Assembly (NCBI GenBank): GCA_003345545.1
Contig: PRDH01000026.1
Location: 1 to 64,000 of the forward strand
Reading direction: 5' to 3'
From: Candidatus Thorarchaeota archaeon
Lineage (GTDB): Archaea > Asgardarchaeota > Thorarchaeia > Thorarchaeales > Thorarchaeaceae
Length of the DNA stretch: 64,000 nt
Within the stretch, counting starts at the first letter, position 1. Each line of letters opens with the position of its first letter. A model generated the notes under the pieces. It was not told the origin of the DNA and made no database searches. It was given only the letters and a program-made list of their open reading frames with translations. Positions 29,842 through 39,808 of the stretch are shown here, in pieces. The translations under genes were made by a program, and so were the position numbers.

Positions 29842-29934
29842 GGCTGCGAGCAGCCGCGGAAACATGTCGCACTTGGCATGTCCGGGGGCCATGCCCGGAG
29901 GAATATACTAATCAACCTATATTCTTCTTTTTCA
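29842..29934 (+). ncRNA. Candidate structured leader/ncRNA: consecutive hairpins ending in a T-rich tract
   Basis: GGCTG-cgag-CAGCC; ACATG-tcgcacttgg-CATGT; TCCGGG-ggccatg-CCCGGA; AATATA-ctaatcaacc-TATATT then cttcttttt; upstream of the ORF at 29961. Confidence 0.3.
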
Positions 29935-29960
29935 CAAGCAGCCTCTTGGATTGATGTGAC

Positions 29961-32900
29961 ATGTCCGATATGATGTCAATAGAAATACGGAAGTATGATG
30001 AGTCTCTAGCCGAAGCCATAGCGCAAATGTGGAACACCTGGGATGACCTATGGCCAGGAGGTTTCACACAGGGAGTTCCCTATACTGCTGATCGTGTTAA
30101 GAAGCAATATGGCAAGATGAGTGCAATTGCTCTCCTTGTTGCAGTCGACAAGAAGACTGACAAGCCCGTGGGTTCCTGCACAGTTCATCGTCACTGGAGG
30201 GATACCGAAGCTGCTTATGTTGGAACACTTGGGGTATCCCCGGAAGCCCTTAGCAAGAAGGTCGGCAAACAACTCCTCCTGGAATCAGTCCGAATAGCAT
30301 CTGCAGGGGGCTACACACGTGTTGATCTTAATACGTGGCCGGGCAACATGCGGGCAGTCCCCCTCTACAAGAAAGTTGGGATGATGTGGGACCCCGAAGG
30401 TCAAGGCTTGAGCATGTATGATTATATTCCTGGAATTCTCAAGCACCCCCTCTGCGCTCCATTCTTCAATCTGCTTCATGGAGTTCACGAATGGTATGAC
30501 GTTCATATTCGAAATCCAAACCAAGCTCCAGATGATTTCAAGAAGCATGGAATGGCTATCTACCCGTATGAGTTCCGTATGGGCAATTCAGCTCTCTCTG
30601 TTACAGTGGACCGATATGCTCGCGGTATCACCGCTGTAGAGCGCACATTGAACGGTCAGAAGATTAGTGTTGCAGCTCTGGTAGACTCTCAGGAAGTTAT
30701 CTACGGTCTGCCCTACGTCTATTCCCTTGAGATTGAGAACCTCTCTGGTGAGCATTTGACGGTGAGCATCAATCTGAGAGAGTTTCCTGGCTTGCAGTTC
30801 GATGCAGATACAACAAGAAAGACAGTTGTCAAACCCGGTGAAAAATCAGTGTGGCATGTGCCATTTCATTTGACTTCCTCCGCGCCTCTCTTTAGGGACA
30901 ACATAAAGGCTTCATCGATTTCCGCAGAAATCGAGATGAACGGAGAGATTTCAATGCTGCATACGGGATTGAAGGTGCAGTCTCCTGCTGAGATTAGAAC
31001 GCGTTGGGGTGAGTGTCGAATAGCTGCAGGCGGCAGGAGTACGATTCCTGTAACAGTCATCAGCAATCTGAACCAAGAGGCACTGGCAAATGTCAGTGTG
31101 CGAAGCAGTTCCGGTTCTGTGCAAATCAAGGTGACGCCCAATGACATTGTGCTGAAGCCAAAGGAGCAAGGCGGCACTATGCTTGAAATATCCTCATCCG
31201 CAGATCTTGCAGATGGAACCCACGACATCCGGTTGACTCTGACCCTCGATATCGAGAAAGGTATCAGGGTAGTAACTCGAGATTTTCGTATCCCAATCTT
31301 CTGCCTTGGAAAGAAGGATGTTGCGGTGGGCGAGGATGATCGCAGGCTGGAAGCAGTGATTGTTTCACCGCATTATACTGCACGATTTGCCAGAGAAGGA
31401 GCTATTCTCACAGTGCAAGACGCGAATTCAGAAACATCTCAAAGCATAACACAGAGTTCTGAGATAGGTCCGCCATTTGGCCTCAGTCCTTTTCGGTTTG
31501 CAGAGCGCAAATTGATTACGAGTTCCTCAGATTCTGCGATGGTTGTTTCTATGCAGGCCAGACACCTGGACAAGCCCCTCATTGTGGAAGATAGGGCAGT
31601 ATTCGAGTTCGGCACAGGAGTCATAAAACACGAGCAATGGGTAGAGAATATGAGTAGTGAGAACCAGACATTTCAAGGCCGTTTAGTGGGCAGAGGTGGA
31701 GGAATCAGTTTTGCGGCAGGTCAGGTCTATGTGCCATTCTCATCCGGCGTTGTTAGTGAACCCCTAGGCAACACACTCTTTTCCTTTCCAGCTATTCCCA
31801 GTGAACCCAAGGCCTACAGTGAAGGATGGATTGCTATAGAAAATGAGGACTCTGTCCAGGCTCAGATGTGGTGTCTGGATAAAGTAGAGGAGATACGCAT
31901 AACTCTAGGTCAGGTGAATGCGCTCGGATTCCCTGTCGTGACTCTTGAACCTCGAGAGAAACGCAAGATTACTGACTCATGGTTGGTCTTTGGCAAGCGA
32001 AGCTGGAGAGATATTCAGCGACTTTGGAGATCCCGAGTTGCTCACTACTATGAAGAGAGACTGTCAGCTTCAAAGGAACAGGCTGCCCAGCATCTACTAA
32101 CAATCTCATCTGATCCTATTGTGATTCCACATGCCGGTGAAGCACATACAAAGATACACATCCACAGCCCATTGCATACGCCCCATGGGGGTGTTCTCGA
32201 AGTGACGCCGCCAAGGGGATGGAAAGCTTTCTTGAAGTCCCATTCTCATGAACTGGATGGACTCAAGACAGAAATCAACTTCGCTGAGGACTCATCACTC
32301 GAATTGGTTCTTACCCCGGGTCCAAGAATCAGGGACGAGTTTGCGGTTCACAAAGGACAATGTAATCTAAGAATGGAGTACGATACAGCGGAGCCAATCT
32401 CCATAGTTCAACTTGGAAGTTCTGGCAAGTCCGTTGAAGTATCAAAAACAGAAGAACAGGGATGCATTGTTCACCGAGTGCGAAATGCATCCATTGAGTT
32501 TGCAGTTTCTAAGGACTACGGCGGCTGTCTGTTCTCACTAAAGAACAAGAGGGGAGTTGAGTTTCTGACAAGTTCCTTCCCGAAGGCGACTCCGCGCTCA
32601 GGGGCATTCTTTGAAAACTATCATGGCGGAGTACAACCTATTATCTTTGATGATGAAATGGGTGAGTCTCTGACAAAAGCCCGAACGAATAGTGAGAAGA
32701 TGTCAGCAAAGAACTACAGTCGCGGAATCTGGTCAGGAGTAGAAATAAGCTGGAAGGGAAAGATCCAACAGACTACAAGAGGGCTTCAGTTTAATTTGAG
32801 GTACTTGACAGCTCCTGCTTGTCCCATTGTTGTAATCGAGTGGCAGATTGTCAATCGGACAACTGCGCCTGTTCGCTTCTACCCCTCCATTCTCATCGAC

Positions 32901-33266
32901 CCAAAACTTGACGAAGAACTATCAGGTGGAAAGATACGTGCGAAGTGGTCTGGAAGAATGTATGATATTCGAGGAGGACACGTTCCCATGGCTGTATCGC
33001 CTTCTGACAATCTCGTATGGATAAAACCCGAGAAGAGCAGGAGAAGAACCAGCGGCCTCTGTTACATGGTCAATGGAACTGACGCCGATATGCTCTCGGT
33101 GTACTTGGGTGACATGTTGATTCTGACTGCAGTGGATAGTCTCTCAGCAATCATGCCCAGGGAGGAGCGTGTTATGACATCCTGCTTATTTGTCGACCCG
33201 CCCGATATGGAGACTCTTGAAGTCATACGAAGGCTACTAGGTTCATTGCTTCCAAAACGCGACTAG
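29961..33266 (+). CDS. GNAT acetyltransferase fused to large beta-sandwich-type C-terminal region (1101 aa)
   Basis: N-terminal AYVGTLGVSPEALSKKVGKQLLLESVRIASAGGYTRVDLNTWPGNMRAVPLYKKVGM (GNAT); remainder beta-rich Ig-like repeats and a possible mutarotase-like domain. Confidence 0.8.
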   Translation: MSDMMSIEIRKYDESLAEAIAQMWNTWDDLWPGGFTQGVPYTADRVKKQYGKMSAIALLVAVDKKTDKPVGSCTVHRHWRDTEAAYVGTLGVSPEALSKKVGKQLLLESVRIASAGGYTRVDLNTWPGNMRAVPLYKKVGMMWDPEGQGLSMYDYIPGILKHPLCAPFFNLLHGVHEWYDVHIRNPNQAPDDFKKHGMAIYPYEFRMGNSALSVTVDRYARGITAVERTLNGQKISVAALVDSQEVIYGLPYVYSLEIENLSGEHLTVSINLREFPGLQFDADTTRKTVVKPGEKSVWHVPFHLTSSAPLFRDNIKASSISAEIEMNGEISMLHTGLKVQSPAEIRTRWGECRIAAGGRSTIPVTVISNLNQEALANVSVRSSSGSVQIKVTPNDIVLKPKEQGGTMLEISSSADLADGTHDIRLTLTLDIEKGIRVVTRDFRIPIFCLGKKDVAVGEDDRRLEAVIVSPHYTARFAREGAILTVQDANSETSQSITQSSEIGPPFGLSPFRFAERKLITSSSDSAMVVSMQARHLDKPLIVEDRAVFEFGTGVIKHEQWVENMSSENQTFQGRLVGRGGGISFAAGQVYVPFSSGVVSEPLGNTLFSFPAIPSEPKAYSEGWIAIENEDSVQAQMWCLDKVEEIRITLGQVNALGFPVVTLEPREKRKITDSWLVFGKRSWRDIQRLWRSRVAHYYEERLSASKEQAAQHLLTISSDPIVIPHAGEAHTKIHIHSPLHTPHGGVLEVTPPRGWKAFLKSHSHELDGLKTEINFAEDSSLELVLTPGPRIRDEFAVHKGQCNLRMEYDTAEPISIVQLGSSGKSVEVSKTEEQGCIVHRVRNASIEFAVSKDYGGCLFSLKNKRGVEFLTSSFPKATPRSGAFFENYHGGVQPIIFDDEMGESLTKARTNSEKMSAKNYSRGIWSGVEISWKGKIQQTTRGLQFNLRYLTAPACPIVVIEWQIVNRTTAPVRFYPSILIDPKLDEELSGGKIRAKWSGRMYDIRGGHVPMAVSPSDNLVWIKPEKSRRRTSGLCYMVNGTDADMLSVYLGDMLILTAVDSLSAIMPREERVMTSCLFVDPPDMETLEVIRRLLGSLLPKRD

Positions 33267-33342
33267 TATACACCCATCAACGTTGATACGCATCAGACAA
33301 TATCCCGCAAGGATGTAACAAAGAATGATCAAGAAGTAGATG

Positions 33343-35613
33343 CTAGGCTCTTCTTAGAAGTATAGTGAAGACTGTGCCCTCATGATAATCGCCAGGGACC
33401 CGTTCTTCCACTTTGATTGAGCCTCCGAATGCATGTATGATTGTCCCTGCCACACTCATTCCTAAGCCTGTTCCTGATGCATCCTTCATGTATCGCTCGA
33501 ACATTCGGGCTCTTCGTTCGGGTTCAATCCCTTCTCCGTGATCACTCACACGAATGCTCCACCATGGTTCGTGATTCAGGGCAGTTTCGGTGACTGCCAC
33601 CTCTATCTCAGGTATACCTTTGGAGTACTTTATTGCATTGTCAAATATGTTCAGGAAGACATCAATCAAGAGGCTGTTCGCCAAGACCAGACAGGTTTCA
33701 AACTCATAATCGATCTTGAATCTAACTTCCTGCAGGGGGCTCTTCCTAGATGTTAGCTGGAACGCTTCCTGGAGGATTGGAATCAGATCCACCGATGATA
33801 ACCGTTCTGGAGTAAGCTGATCTGCCATTCCCAACTGACGAACATTCCGGATCAGATGGTCCGCTCGTTGAAGTTCGTTCTTGGAGTCTCTGATGGCTTG
33901 CTCTTTCACGAGAGGCCCTGCATCCTCCATTTCAAGCAGGCCGATGCTGAGTGCAAGTGCTTGGTGATAATTGGATATGTCATGAACCAAGAGGTCCGCA
34001 AAAAGTGTTGCACGTTTCTGAGATGCTTCTGCTCGGCTCATCTCTTTGAGATACATCAGTCCTAGAAAGGACGGTCCCATCAAGATAGCTAATAGCAATA
34101 TGAGCTCCGATGACCACCAGCCTAATGTCCATTCTTGGAAATTGGCCTTGATTAGTGAAGGAACAATCCATAGTGCGAGGAAGCCTGTTGCCAACAAATC
34201 TACGGTGATTCTTCCTTTTCCGTCCTTTATCTGGACTGAAGTGTAGTAGAAGAACAGAAACATACTCAGTAGAGTTGACGCTAACAATAGTGCCCGACAG
34301 AGTGGCTGAAATCCCCAATAACCTCCAGAGCCCCACATAGTGATCTGTGTGTACTCCGAAAACAGGATGGCTGCAAAAACAGCTGGCACTATTAGCAGGT
34401 CGCTTTTTGAGAATGTTGGTTGCACTTCCGGCGTGCTGCCTGTCATTTTGATAGCCTTCGGCAGCTCGAGCAGCAAGAGAACTGAACCGACGAGATATGG
34501 AATTATGGAGAGTTCTAGTGTATTGGGAGGAGTGAGGACCGCTTTAATCACCTGATATGATTCGATTGTCGCCCATGTGATGAAGAGTAAAATGACGGGC
34601 CGTCTCTGCGGAGCTGGTCGGTGAGTATTGTAGAGATTCATCAAAAATGCCATTGAGAGTGCAATCAGTGAGGCTCCAAGATGGAGCACAATGAACAGGG
34701 CGACGTTTGGCGTTGGCGGAGTCGGCATGTATGTTACGACTGTTAAGGTAGTACCTGTTGGTACGATGACCAAAAGAGAAAGGGCTAGTGGTATCAGATA
34801 GGCACGAGACAATTTCATACCTATACGGACCTGAAAAGCAACAGAGGGTGCTAGTCCCAGTATGACCAGTCCCATGGACCAGAGTATATATGATATAGTC
34901 CATGCATTCGATGGGAAATACAACGTCACGAGAAAAGGAATATACGAAAGGCCATAGATAGCAAAACCCGCAACAAACAGATTCGCTTCATAGGTAGTGG
35001 AGCCTCCTGGAGTCGTTGACCACATGAACCCACACATGGGCAGAACAATTCCGCTGTAGATCCCCAATATCGTCCCTACAATGATGAAGCTATCTTCAGG
35101 AAGGGTCGGAATGATGACAAAAGATAGGAACAGGTGAATTAGTACAGATGAGAGTATGAGTATCACAGCACTTTGTCTTCTATTCTCCAACCATCCCTTC
35201 TTCTTCATGACCATTCCAATGAATACAAGCGATGAGAAAATCGCAAGGAAGACTAGATCAATCAAGAGATGAATCCTGCTGTATTCATATACCGGGTTGT
35301 TTTCGTAGATGATTATGATTGCTCGTCCCATGCTTATTATGGCGGCAAAAAATAGGGCGGCATGGAAGACTGTTTGTTCCGCATGTTCTCGTACTCGATA
35401 TTGAACAAGGATAGCTGCTGAGCAAGTGATAGCCAGAAACGCGAGCATAGAATCATATGCAATGATTGTTTGTGAAGAGCTCCAAGCATTGAGAAGTAAG
35501 AAGAATCCAAGGCATGTGGCAAGTAGTGCGCCTACTATGATTGTCAGCAGTCTTGAAAGCCTTAATGGCGAATTGGAACTGCGCCCTAGCATTGTTCTCA
35601 CGATACATCCCAA
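33343..35613 (-). CDS. Membrane histidine kinase with many TM helices
   Basis: C-terminal LVHDISNYHQALALSIGLLE (H-box), NIFDNAIKYSKG (N-box), VSDHGEGIEPERRARMFERYMKDASGTGLGMSVAGTIIHAFGGSI (G-boxes). Confidence 0.9.
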   Translation of the reverse strand: MGCIVRTMLGRSSNSPLRLSRLLTIIVGALLATCLGFFLLLNAWSSSQTIIAYDSMLAFLAITCSAAILVQYRVREHAEQTVFHAALFFAAIISMGRAIIIIYENNPVYEYSRIHLLIDLVFLAIFSSLVFIGMVMKKKGWLENRRQSAVILILSSVLIHLFLSFVIIPTLPEDSFIIVGTILGIYSGIVLPMCGFMWSTTPGGSTTYEANLFVAGFAIYGLSYIPFLVTLYFPSNAWTISYILWSMGLVILGLAPSVAFQVRIGMKLSRAYLIPLALSLLVIVPTGTTLTVVTYMPTPPTPNVALFIVLHLGASLIALSMAFLMNLYNTHRPAPQRRPVILLFITWATIESYQVIKAVLTPPNTLELSIIPYLVGSVLLLLELPKAIKMTGSTPEVQPTFSKSDLLIVPAVFAAILFSEYTQITMWGSGGYWGFQPLCRALLLASTLLSMFLFFYYTSVQIKDGKGRITVDLLATGFLALWIVPSLIKANFQEWTLGWWSSELILLLAILMGPSFLGLMYLKEMSRAEASQKRATLFADLLVHDISNYHQALALSIGLLEMEDAGPLVKEQAIRDSKNELQRADHLIRNVRQLGMADQLTPERLSSVDLIPILQEAFQLTSRKSPLQEVRFKIDYEFETCLVLANSLLIDVFLNIFDNAIKYSKGIPEIEVAVTETALNHEPWWSIRVSDHGEGIEPERRARMFERYMKDASGTGLGMSVAGTIIHAFGGSIKVEERVPGDYHEGTVFTILLRRA

Positions 35614-35765
35614 AATATCTCTTTATACCAATTGTTGGTATTGTGTTGTCATTGAGGCCTCTTGAAAGAGGTTCTAGGACTATTGATGCCCCCTCCTATC
35701 CGCTGTTTCGGGCTCAAGAGAATGAGCAACTTCAAGAGGTGGTTTGTGGTCAACGCTGATCGAGT

Positions 35766-36134
35766 TTGGTTCCAATGCTTCATGAGCCAGATGACTTCAT
35801 TGGCAACATTCTTGGAAAGCTCCTGAATCGCCAATTAGAGAATCAACCGATGCGAGGCAAGGTTGGAAGATGGAGAATGTCCGTTGTTCTGGACACTGAC
35901 TACTACCCCATCTCAATAATCTTCAGTTATCACATTGAGATTGTTGCCGACTACGTTGATGACCCGACTATTGTACTCTCTATGAAGTTCAATACGATCA
36001 TTCGACTCTTTAGGGGCGAAACCTCAATGATAAGAGCTGTTCTCGGGGGTGCAATCAAGACTCGTGGTTTGCTGAAACACCCACTCTCGATGATCAGGTT
36101 CTACCGATTGATGACGTCGATATTGGGAGGATAG
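35766..36134 (+). CDS. SCP2 sterol-binding-like domain protein
   Basis: IEIVADYVDDPTIVLSMKFNTIIRLFRGETSMIRAVLGGAIKTRGLLKHPLSMIRFYRL pattern. Confidence 0.55.
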   Translation: MVPMLHEPDDFIGNILGKLLNRQLENQPMRGKVGRWRMSVVLDTDYYPISIIFSYHIEIVADYVDDPTIVLSMKFNTIIRLFRGETSMIRAVLGGAIKTRGLLKHPLSMIRFYRLMTSILGG

Positions 36135-36138
36135 TCCA

Positions 36139-37563
36139 ATGGATCTGAAATCGCAGTTTCAACAGATTGTTGGGGAACAACATGTTGCTGATGGAGCTGG
36201 GGAACGGTACGTCTATTCATTTGACATGACAGAGAATCCCTCCAAAGAACCCCTGATGGTCGTGATGCCTTCTACTGTTGAGGAAGTTCAGAATATAATC
36301 AGGCTCGCCAATGAAACCCGGACACCTCTGGTTCCCTTTGTAACAGGTCAGAACGTTGGGGGTCTGACAATACCACAGGTCGAGGGAGCTGTCATCGTAG
36401 ATCTCAAACGCATGGATAGAATCCTTGAAGTGGATGAGGAAGCGATGTACATGCTTGTTGAACCAGGCGTTACCTTTGGTGACGTCAAGAAATATCTTGA
36501 GAAACACTTTCCATCGCTGCGGTACACGTACCCACTCGCACCTCCCTTCACTTCGGTCATGGCGAATGCGCTACTCCAAGGACTCTGCGATCTCTCAACA
36601 ATGCATGGCTCGATGTCTGATTTCATCAATGGACTGGAGGCAGTCCTGCCGAATGGTGACATAGTCCGTGTTGGTTCTGGAATCATGGGAGAAGAGAATT
36701 GGTTCGGAAGATACCCTCTTCCAGATCTGGTTGGTCTCTTTTCTGGCTGGCAAGGAATGACTGGCATTGTAACAAAGATCTCGCTAAAGCTCTGGCCAAA
36801 GAAGAAGGCAATGACGCATGCAGCTCTATTCACATTTGGGGAGCAGCAGACGACTGACCTGCTCAAGAGAATTGTTCGAGAGGGTATCATTGAAGATGCT
36901 GATTGCCAGTCGCTCTCTATAGTAAAGATGCTGATGGGTGTTGCACCTCCAGTGACGCCTCACAGGGGAGAACCAGACTACGGTACCGTCCTCATTCTAT
37001 CTGCGAATTCGGAAATCGAGCTGAATGAGAAGTATAGACAACTAGAGAATCTTGTTGAGCTATCCAAGAAGGATGAGCCACGGAATCTCCTCATCGATTG
37101 GGGTACGGTCACGAAACTTATGGGTGAACAGGCGAATGCGTGGATCGATTTTCCTTCGGATGCGTTCAAAGTACTGGCTCAATATGATGGGCTCACATGG
37201 GTGGGAACCTATATTCATCCCAAATATTGGGGAGCAGCTCTGGAGGGCGGGAGGAGGATTGTTGAGAAGTATGGTTTCGAGTTGATGGCCTTTCTCAAAC
37301 CCATGCATATGCTCCATTTTGCAGAGTTCAAATTCATCATCAGATTTCCGAAGGACCCTGCGACTCTCGAACGTGTACGTCGATGCAACGAGGAACTGCT
37401 GGATCTTGCCCTAGGGCTCAAGGCAATCCCCTACAAGACTCCAGTGTGGTCCGCCAGACGACTGCAGCAGTTCGCTGATCCCGCTTTCTTCAAACTACTG
37501 AGAGACCTGAAGAAACTACTGGACCCTAACAACATCATGAATCCTGGGAGGCTTGACCTGTGA
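36139..37563 (+). CDS. FAD-binding oxidase, GlcD-like
   Basis: MVVMPSTVEEVQNIIRLANETRTPLVPFVTGQNVGGLTIPQVEGAVIVDLKRMDRILEVDEEAMYMLVEPGVTFGDV; LDPNNIMNPGRL. Confidence 0.9.
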   Translation: MDLKSQFQQIVGEQHVADGAGERYVYSFDMTENPSKEPLMVVMPSTVEEVQNIIRLANETRTPLVPFVTGQNVGGLTIPQVEGAVIVDLKRMDRILEVDEEAMYMLVEPGVTFGDVKKYLEKHFPSLRYTYPLAPPFTSVMANALLQGLCDLSTMHGSMSDFINGLEAVLPNGDIVRVGSGIMGEENWFGRYPLPDLVGLFSGWQGMTGIVTKISLKLWPKKKAMTHAALFTFGEQQTTDLLKRIVREGIIEDADCQSLSIVKMLMGVAPPVTPHRGEPDYGTVLILSANSEIELNEKYRQLENLVELSKKDEPRNLLIDWGTVTKLMGEQANAWIDFPSDAFKVLAQYDGLTWVGTYIHPKYWGAALEGGRRIVEKYGFELMAFLKPMHMLHFAEFKFIIRFPKDPATLERVRRCNEELLDLALGLKAIPYKTPVWSARRLQQFADPAFFKLLRDLKKLLDPNNIMNPGRLDL

Positions 37564-38705
37564 CCCCAGTGCCAAGCGCAATTGAGGAGTGGCTCCACAG
37601 CTGCATCCGATGTGGCAACTGTAAGTATGTCTTCAAGGAATACAGCCCTTCGTGTCCTTCAGGCGAATCCTTCAACTTCGAAACCTACTTCGCATCTGGT
37701 AGATTGTGGATAGCACATGGAATTCGGAATGGCGAGCTAGATTGGGATTCCTCGCTGATTGATCCCATCTTTGCCTGTACGACATGCGGCGCCTGTGAAG
37801 TACAATGTCTGGCACCTCACCGAGAAAACATCTTAGAGGTCATTGAGGAGCTGAGAGCGCTTGCTGTGAAGGAATTGGGTCCACTCCCTGAACACAGGAA
37901 GTTTGCCGAGCGAATCGGCGAAAACCACAATCCCTACGGGGCACCTCATCATTCACGAGAATTGGCAAAGGCTCACAATCTTCCTCTGAGTGCATCGGTA
38001 GTCTACTTCATTGGCTGCACATCCAATTATCGTGAAGAAGAAATACGTGACTCAACAATCTCTCTTCTCAAAAAGGCCGGGGTCGACTTTACCATCGTAG
38101 ACGAGTATTGCTGCGGGTCGCCCTTGCTCCGAACTGGGCAGCTCTCGTTGACCAGTGCGCTGGCTGAACACAACCAAAAAGTAATCGAAGCGACGGGTGC
38201 ACAAAGGGTTGTCACATCCTGCTCGGGATGTTATAGAACGCTCGCCCGGGACTATTCCAGGATGGGCATCAAATTGAATGCGGAGATCATGCACATCTCG
38301 CAGTATATTCGGGAACTTCTTCGGAGTGGTCGATTGGCAGCTCATTCCATCCCTCACCGCATACAAGTGACATATCATGATCCGTGTCACCTTGGAAGGC
38401 ATATGAATGAATATGATGCTCCCAGAGATGTCTTACAACAACTCCCTATTACATTCACGGAAATCAGTACCGAAGATGGAATTCGCGAGAATGCTTGGTG
38501 TTGCGGGGCTGGAGGTGGCTGCAAGTCTGCCTATCCTGATTGGAGTCGCGAAACCGCAAGAATACGCCTCAATCATGCACAGCGCACTGGAGCTGGAGTT
38601 CTGGTTTCATCATGTCCATTTTGCAAACGAGTGCTTAGTGATGCCCAAGAGAATGATTCTGTGGAGATATTGGACCTCAGCGAACTAGTCGACCGACTGA
38701 CCTGA
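37560..38705 (+). CDS. (Fe-S)-binding protein with CCG domains, GlcF/HdrD-like
   Basis: CIRCGNCKYVFKEYSPSCP; CTTCGACEVQC; CCGSPLLRTG; HDPCHLGRH; CCGAGGG; GTG start overlapping the upstream gene by 4 bp. Confidence 0.9.
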   Translation: MTPVPSAIEEWLHSCIRCGNCKYVFKEYSPSCPSGESFNFETYFASGRLWIAHGIRNGELDWDSSLIDPIFACTTCGACEVQCLAPHRENILEVIEELRALAVKELGPLPEHRKFAERIGENHNPYGAPHHSRELAKAHNLPLSASVVYFIGCTSNYREEEIRDSTISLLKKAGVDFTIVDEYCCGSPLLRTGQLSLTSALAEHNQKVIEATGAQRVVTSCSGCYRTLARDYSRMGIKLNAEIMHISQYIRELLRSGRLAAHSIPHRIQVTYHDPCHLGRHMNEYDAPRDVLQQLPITFTEISTEDGIRENAWCCGAGGGCKSAYPDWSRETARIRLNHAQRTGAGVLVSSCPFCKRVLSDAQENDSVEILDLSELVDRLT

Positions 38706-39029
38706 ATAGCGCGGGAAGCAAGAGCTGCTGACCTTTTCTCTCTAGACTCTAGGACCCCTGAGGTGTTCATAAACATGGATCAATATCAATGAGATGAAAC
38801 TGACCAGGACTAGGGATATATGATCGCAACCATGGGGTATACTTGGAGTGCTATGTACGTATGTGCTCTCTACGTATGAAAGCCTTGAGGAATGAAACAG
38901 AAAGCGACTCATCCCTCGTAGAGGTATGATTAGAGTGAGCAGAAAATGAAACCTAGGTCTTCCAAAGGAGAATAAAAGCAGAGAAAAACTCCGCAAGATT
39001 CGCAGGAGTGCGTTTGTTCCTTTTTTCGT

Positions 39030-39794
39030 CTAAGTCCCAGGGATTTTCGCACGCTCATAGATATAGTTCACAATCCAGGAAATAGCGGTAATCAAGACAA
39101 GGAAAATAATGGCAATAACAGCATAGACTTGTAGAGCTTCGTACGTGCGCGCTACTATCATTTTCGCAGCGCCAAAGATATCAGCTACTCCAACAAAATA
39201 CGCAACAGTAGTGTATTTCGGAAGATAGACTGCTTCATTTGACCAGGCAGGTATTGCTCGCCTAAGGCTTTGCGGGAGCACAATATATCTGATTTCTTGA
39301 CGTCTTGTCATTCCTATTGACTGAGCTGCTAGCGTTTGTCCTGCCGAAATGGATGCCATCGAACCGCGGAAGAATTCTGCTTGGTATGCTCCGCTGTTTA
39401 AGCCTAATGTAATCGCACATAGAAGAATTGTGGTGTTAAGAATCGTCCGTGGAACCCCCACAATGTCTGGAAAGATAACTCGCCACGAGGTGTCAAACGG
39501 AGCCATGCCTTGTGCCACTAGCCACGCATTCAACACAGCGGGTAGGATTGTGACTGCCAGAATCTGCGCCAGTAGAGGTGTACCTCTCATAAACTCAATA
39601 TAAGCAGTGGAGATTCTGGATGTGATTGGACCTCCATAATGTCGACCAACAGCTAAAAGAATTCCAAGGCCGAGTCCGAGGAACAGAGCGAAGAGATACA
39701 ATCCCATCGTCATAAAGAATCCGCTAACCAGATCAGGATAGTACTCTTCAATCCAAAGAATCCCGAAGAGTCCAGTTGGTGATACAGCTGTCAG
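39030..39794 (-). CDS. Polar amino-acid ABC transporter permease (extended to a CTG start)
   Basis: EFMRGTPLL, YQAEFFRGSMASISAGQTLAAQSIGM EAA loop; in-frame upstream CTG 6 nt after GGAGGT; track ORF starts at 39713. Confidence 0.85.
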   Translation of the reverse strand: MTAVSPTGLFGILWIEEYYPDLVSGFFMTMGLYLFALFLGLGLGILLAVGRHYGGPITSRISTAYIEFMRGTPLLAQILAVTILPAVLNAWLVAQGMAPFDTSWRVIFPDIVGVPRTILNTTILLCAITLGLNSGAYQAEFFRGSMASISAGQTLAAQSIGMTRRQEIRYIVLPQSLRRAIPAWSNEAVYLPKYTTVAYFVGVADIFGAAKMIVARTYEALQVYAVIAIIFLVLITAISWIVNYIYERAKIPGT

Positions 39795-39808
39795 TAGAAT
39801 ACCTCCGA

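Noticed and set aside
29712-29915. 67-aa minus-strand ORF in the intergenic gap
   Set aside because: No motifs; the region is better explained by hairpin structure
33276-33287. Palindrome ATCAACGTTGAT as operator
   Set aside because: Single short palindrome between convergent genes with no T-tract; compatible with chance
36348-36890. 180-aa minus-strand ORF
   Set aside because: Antisense to the GlcD-like gene, with shadow-ORF composition
38856-38878. Direct repeat TACGTATG x2
   Set aside because: Located between two convergent gene ends, only two copies, no clear regulated gene
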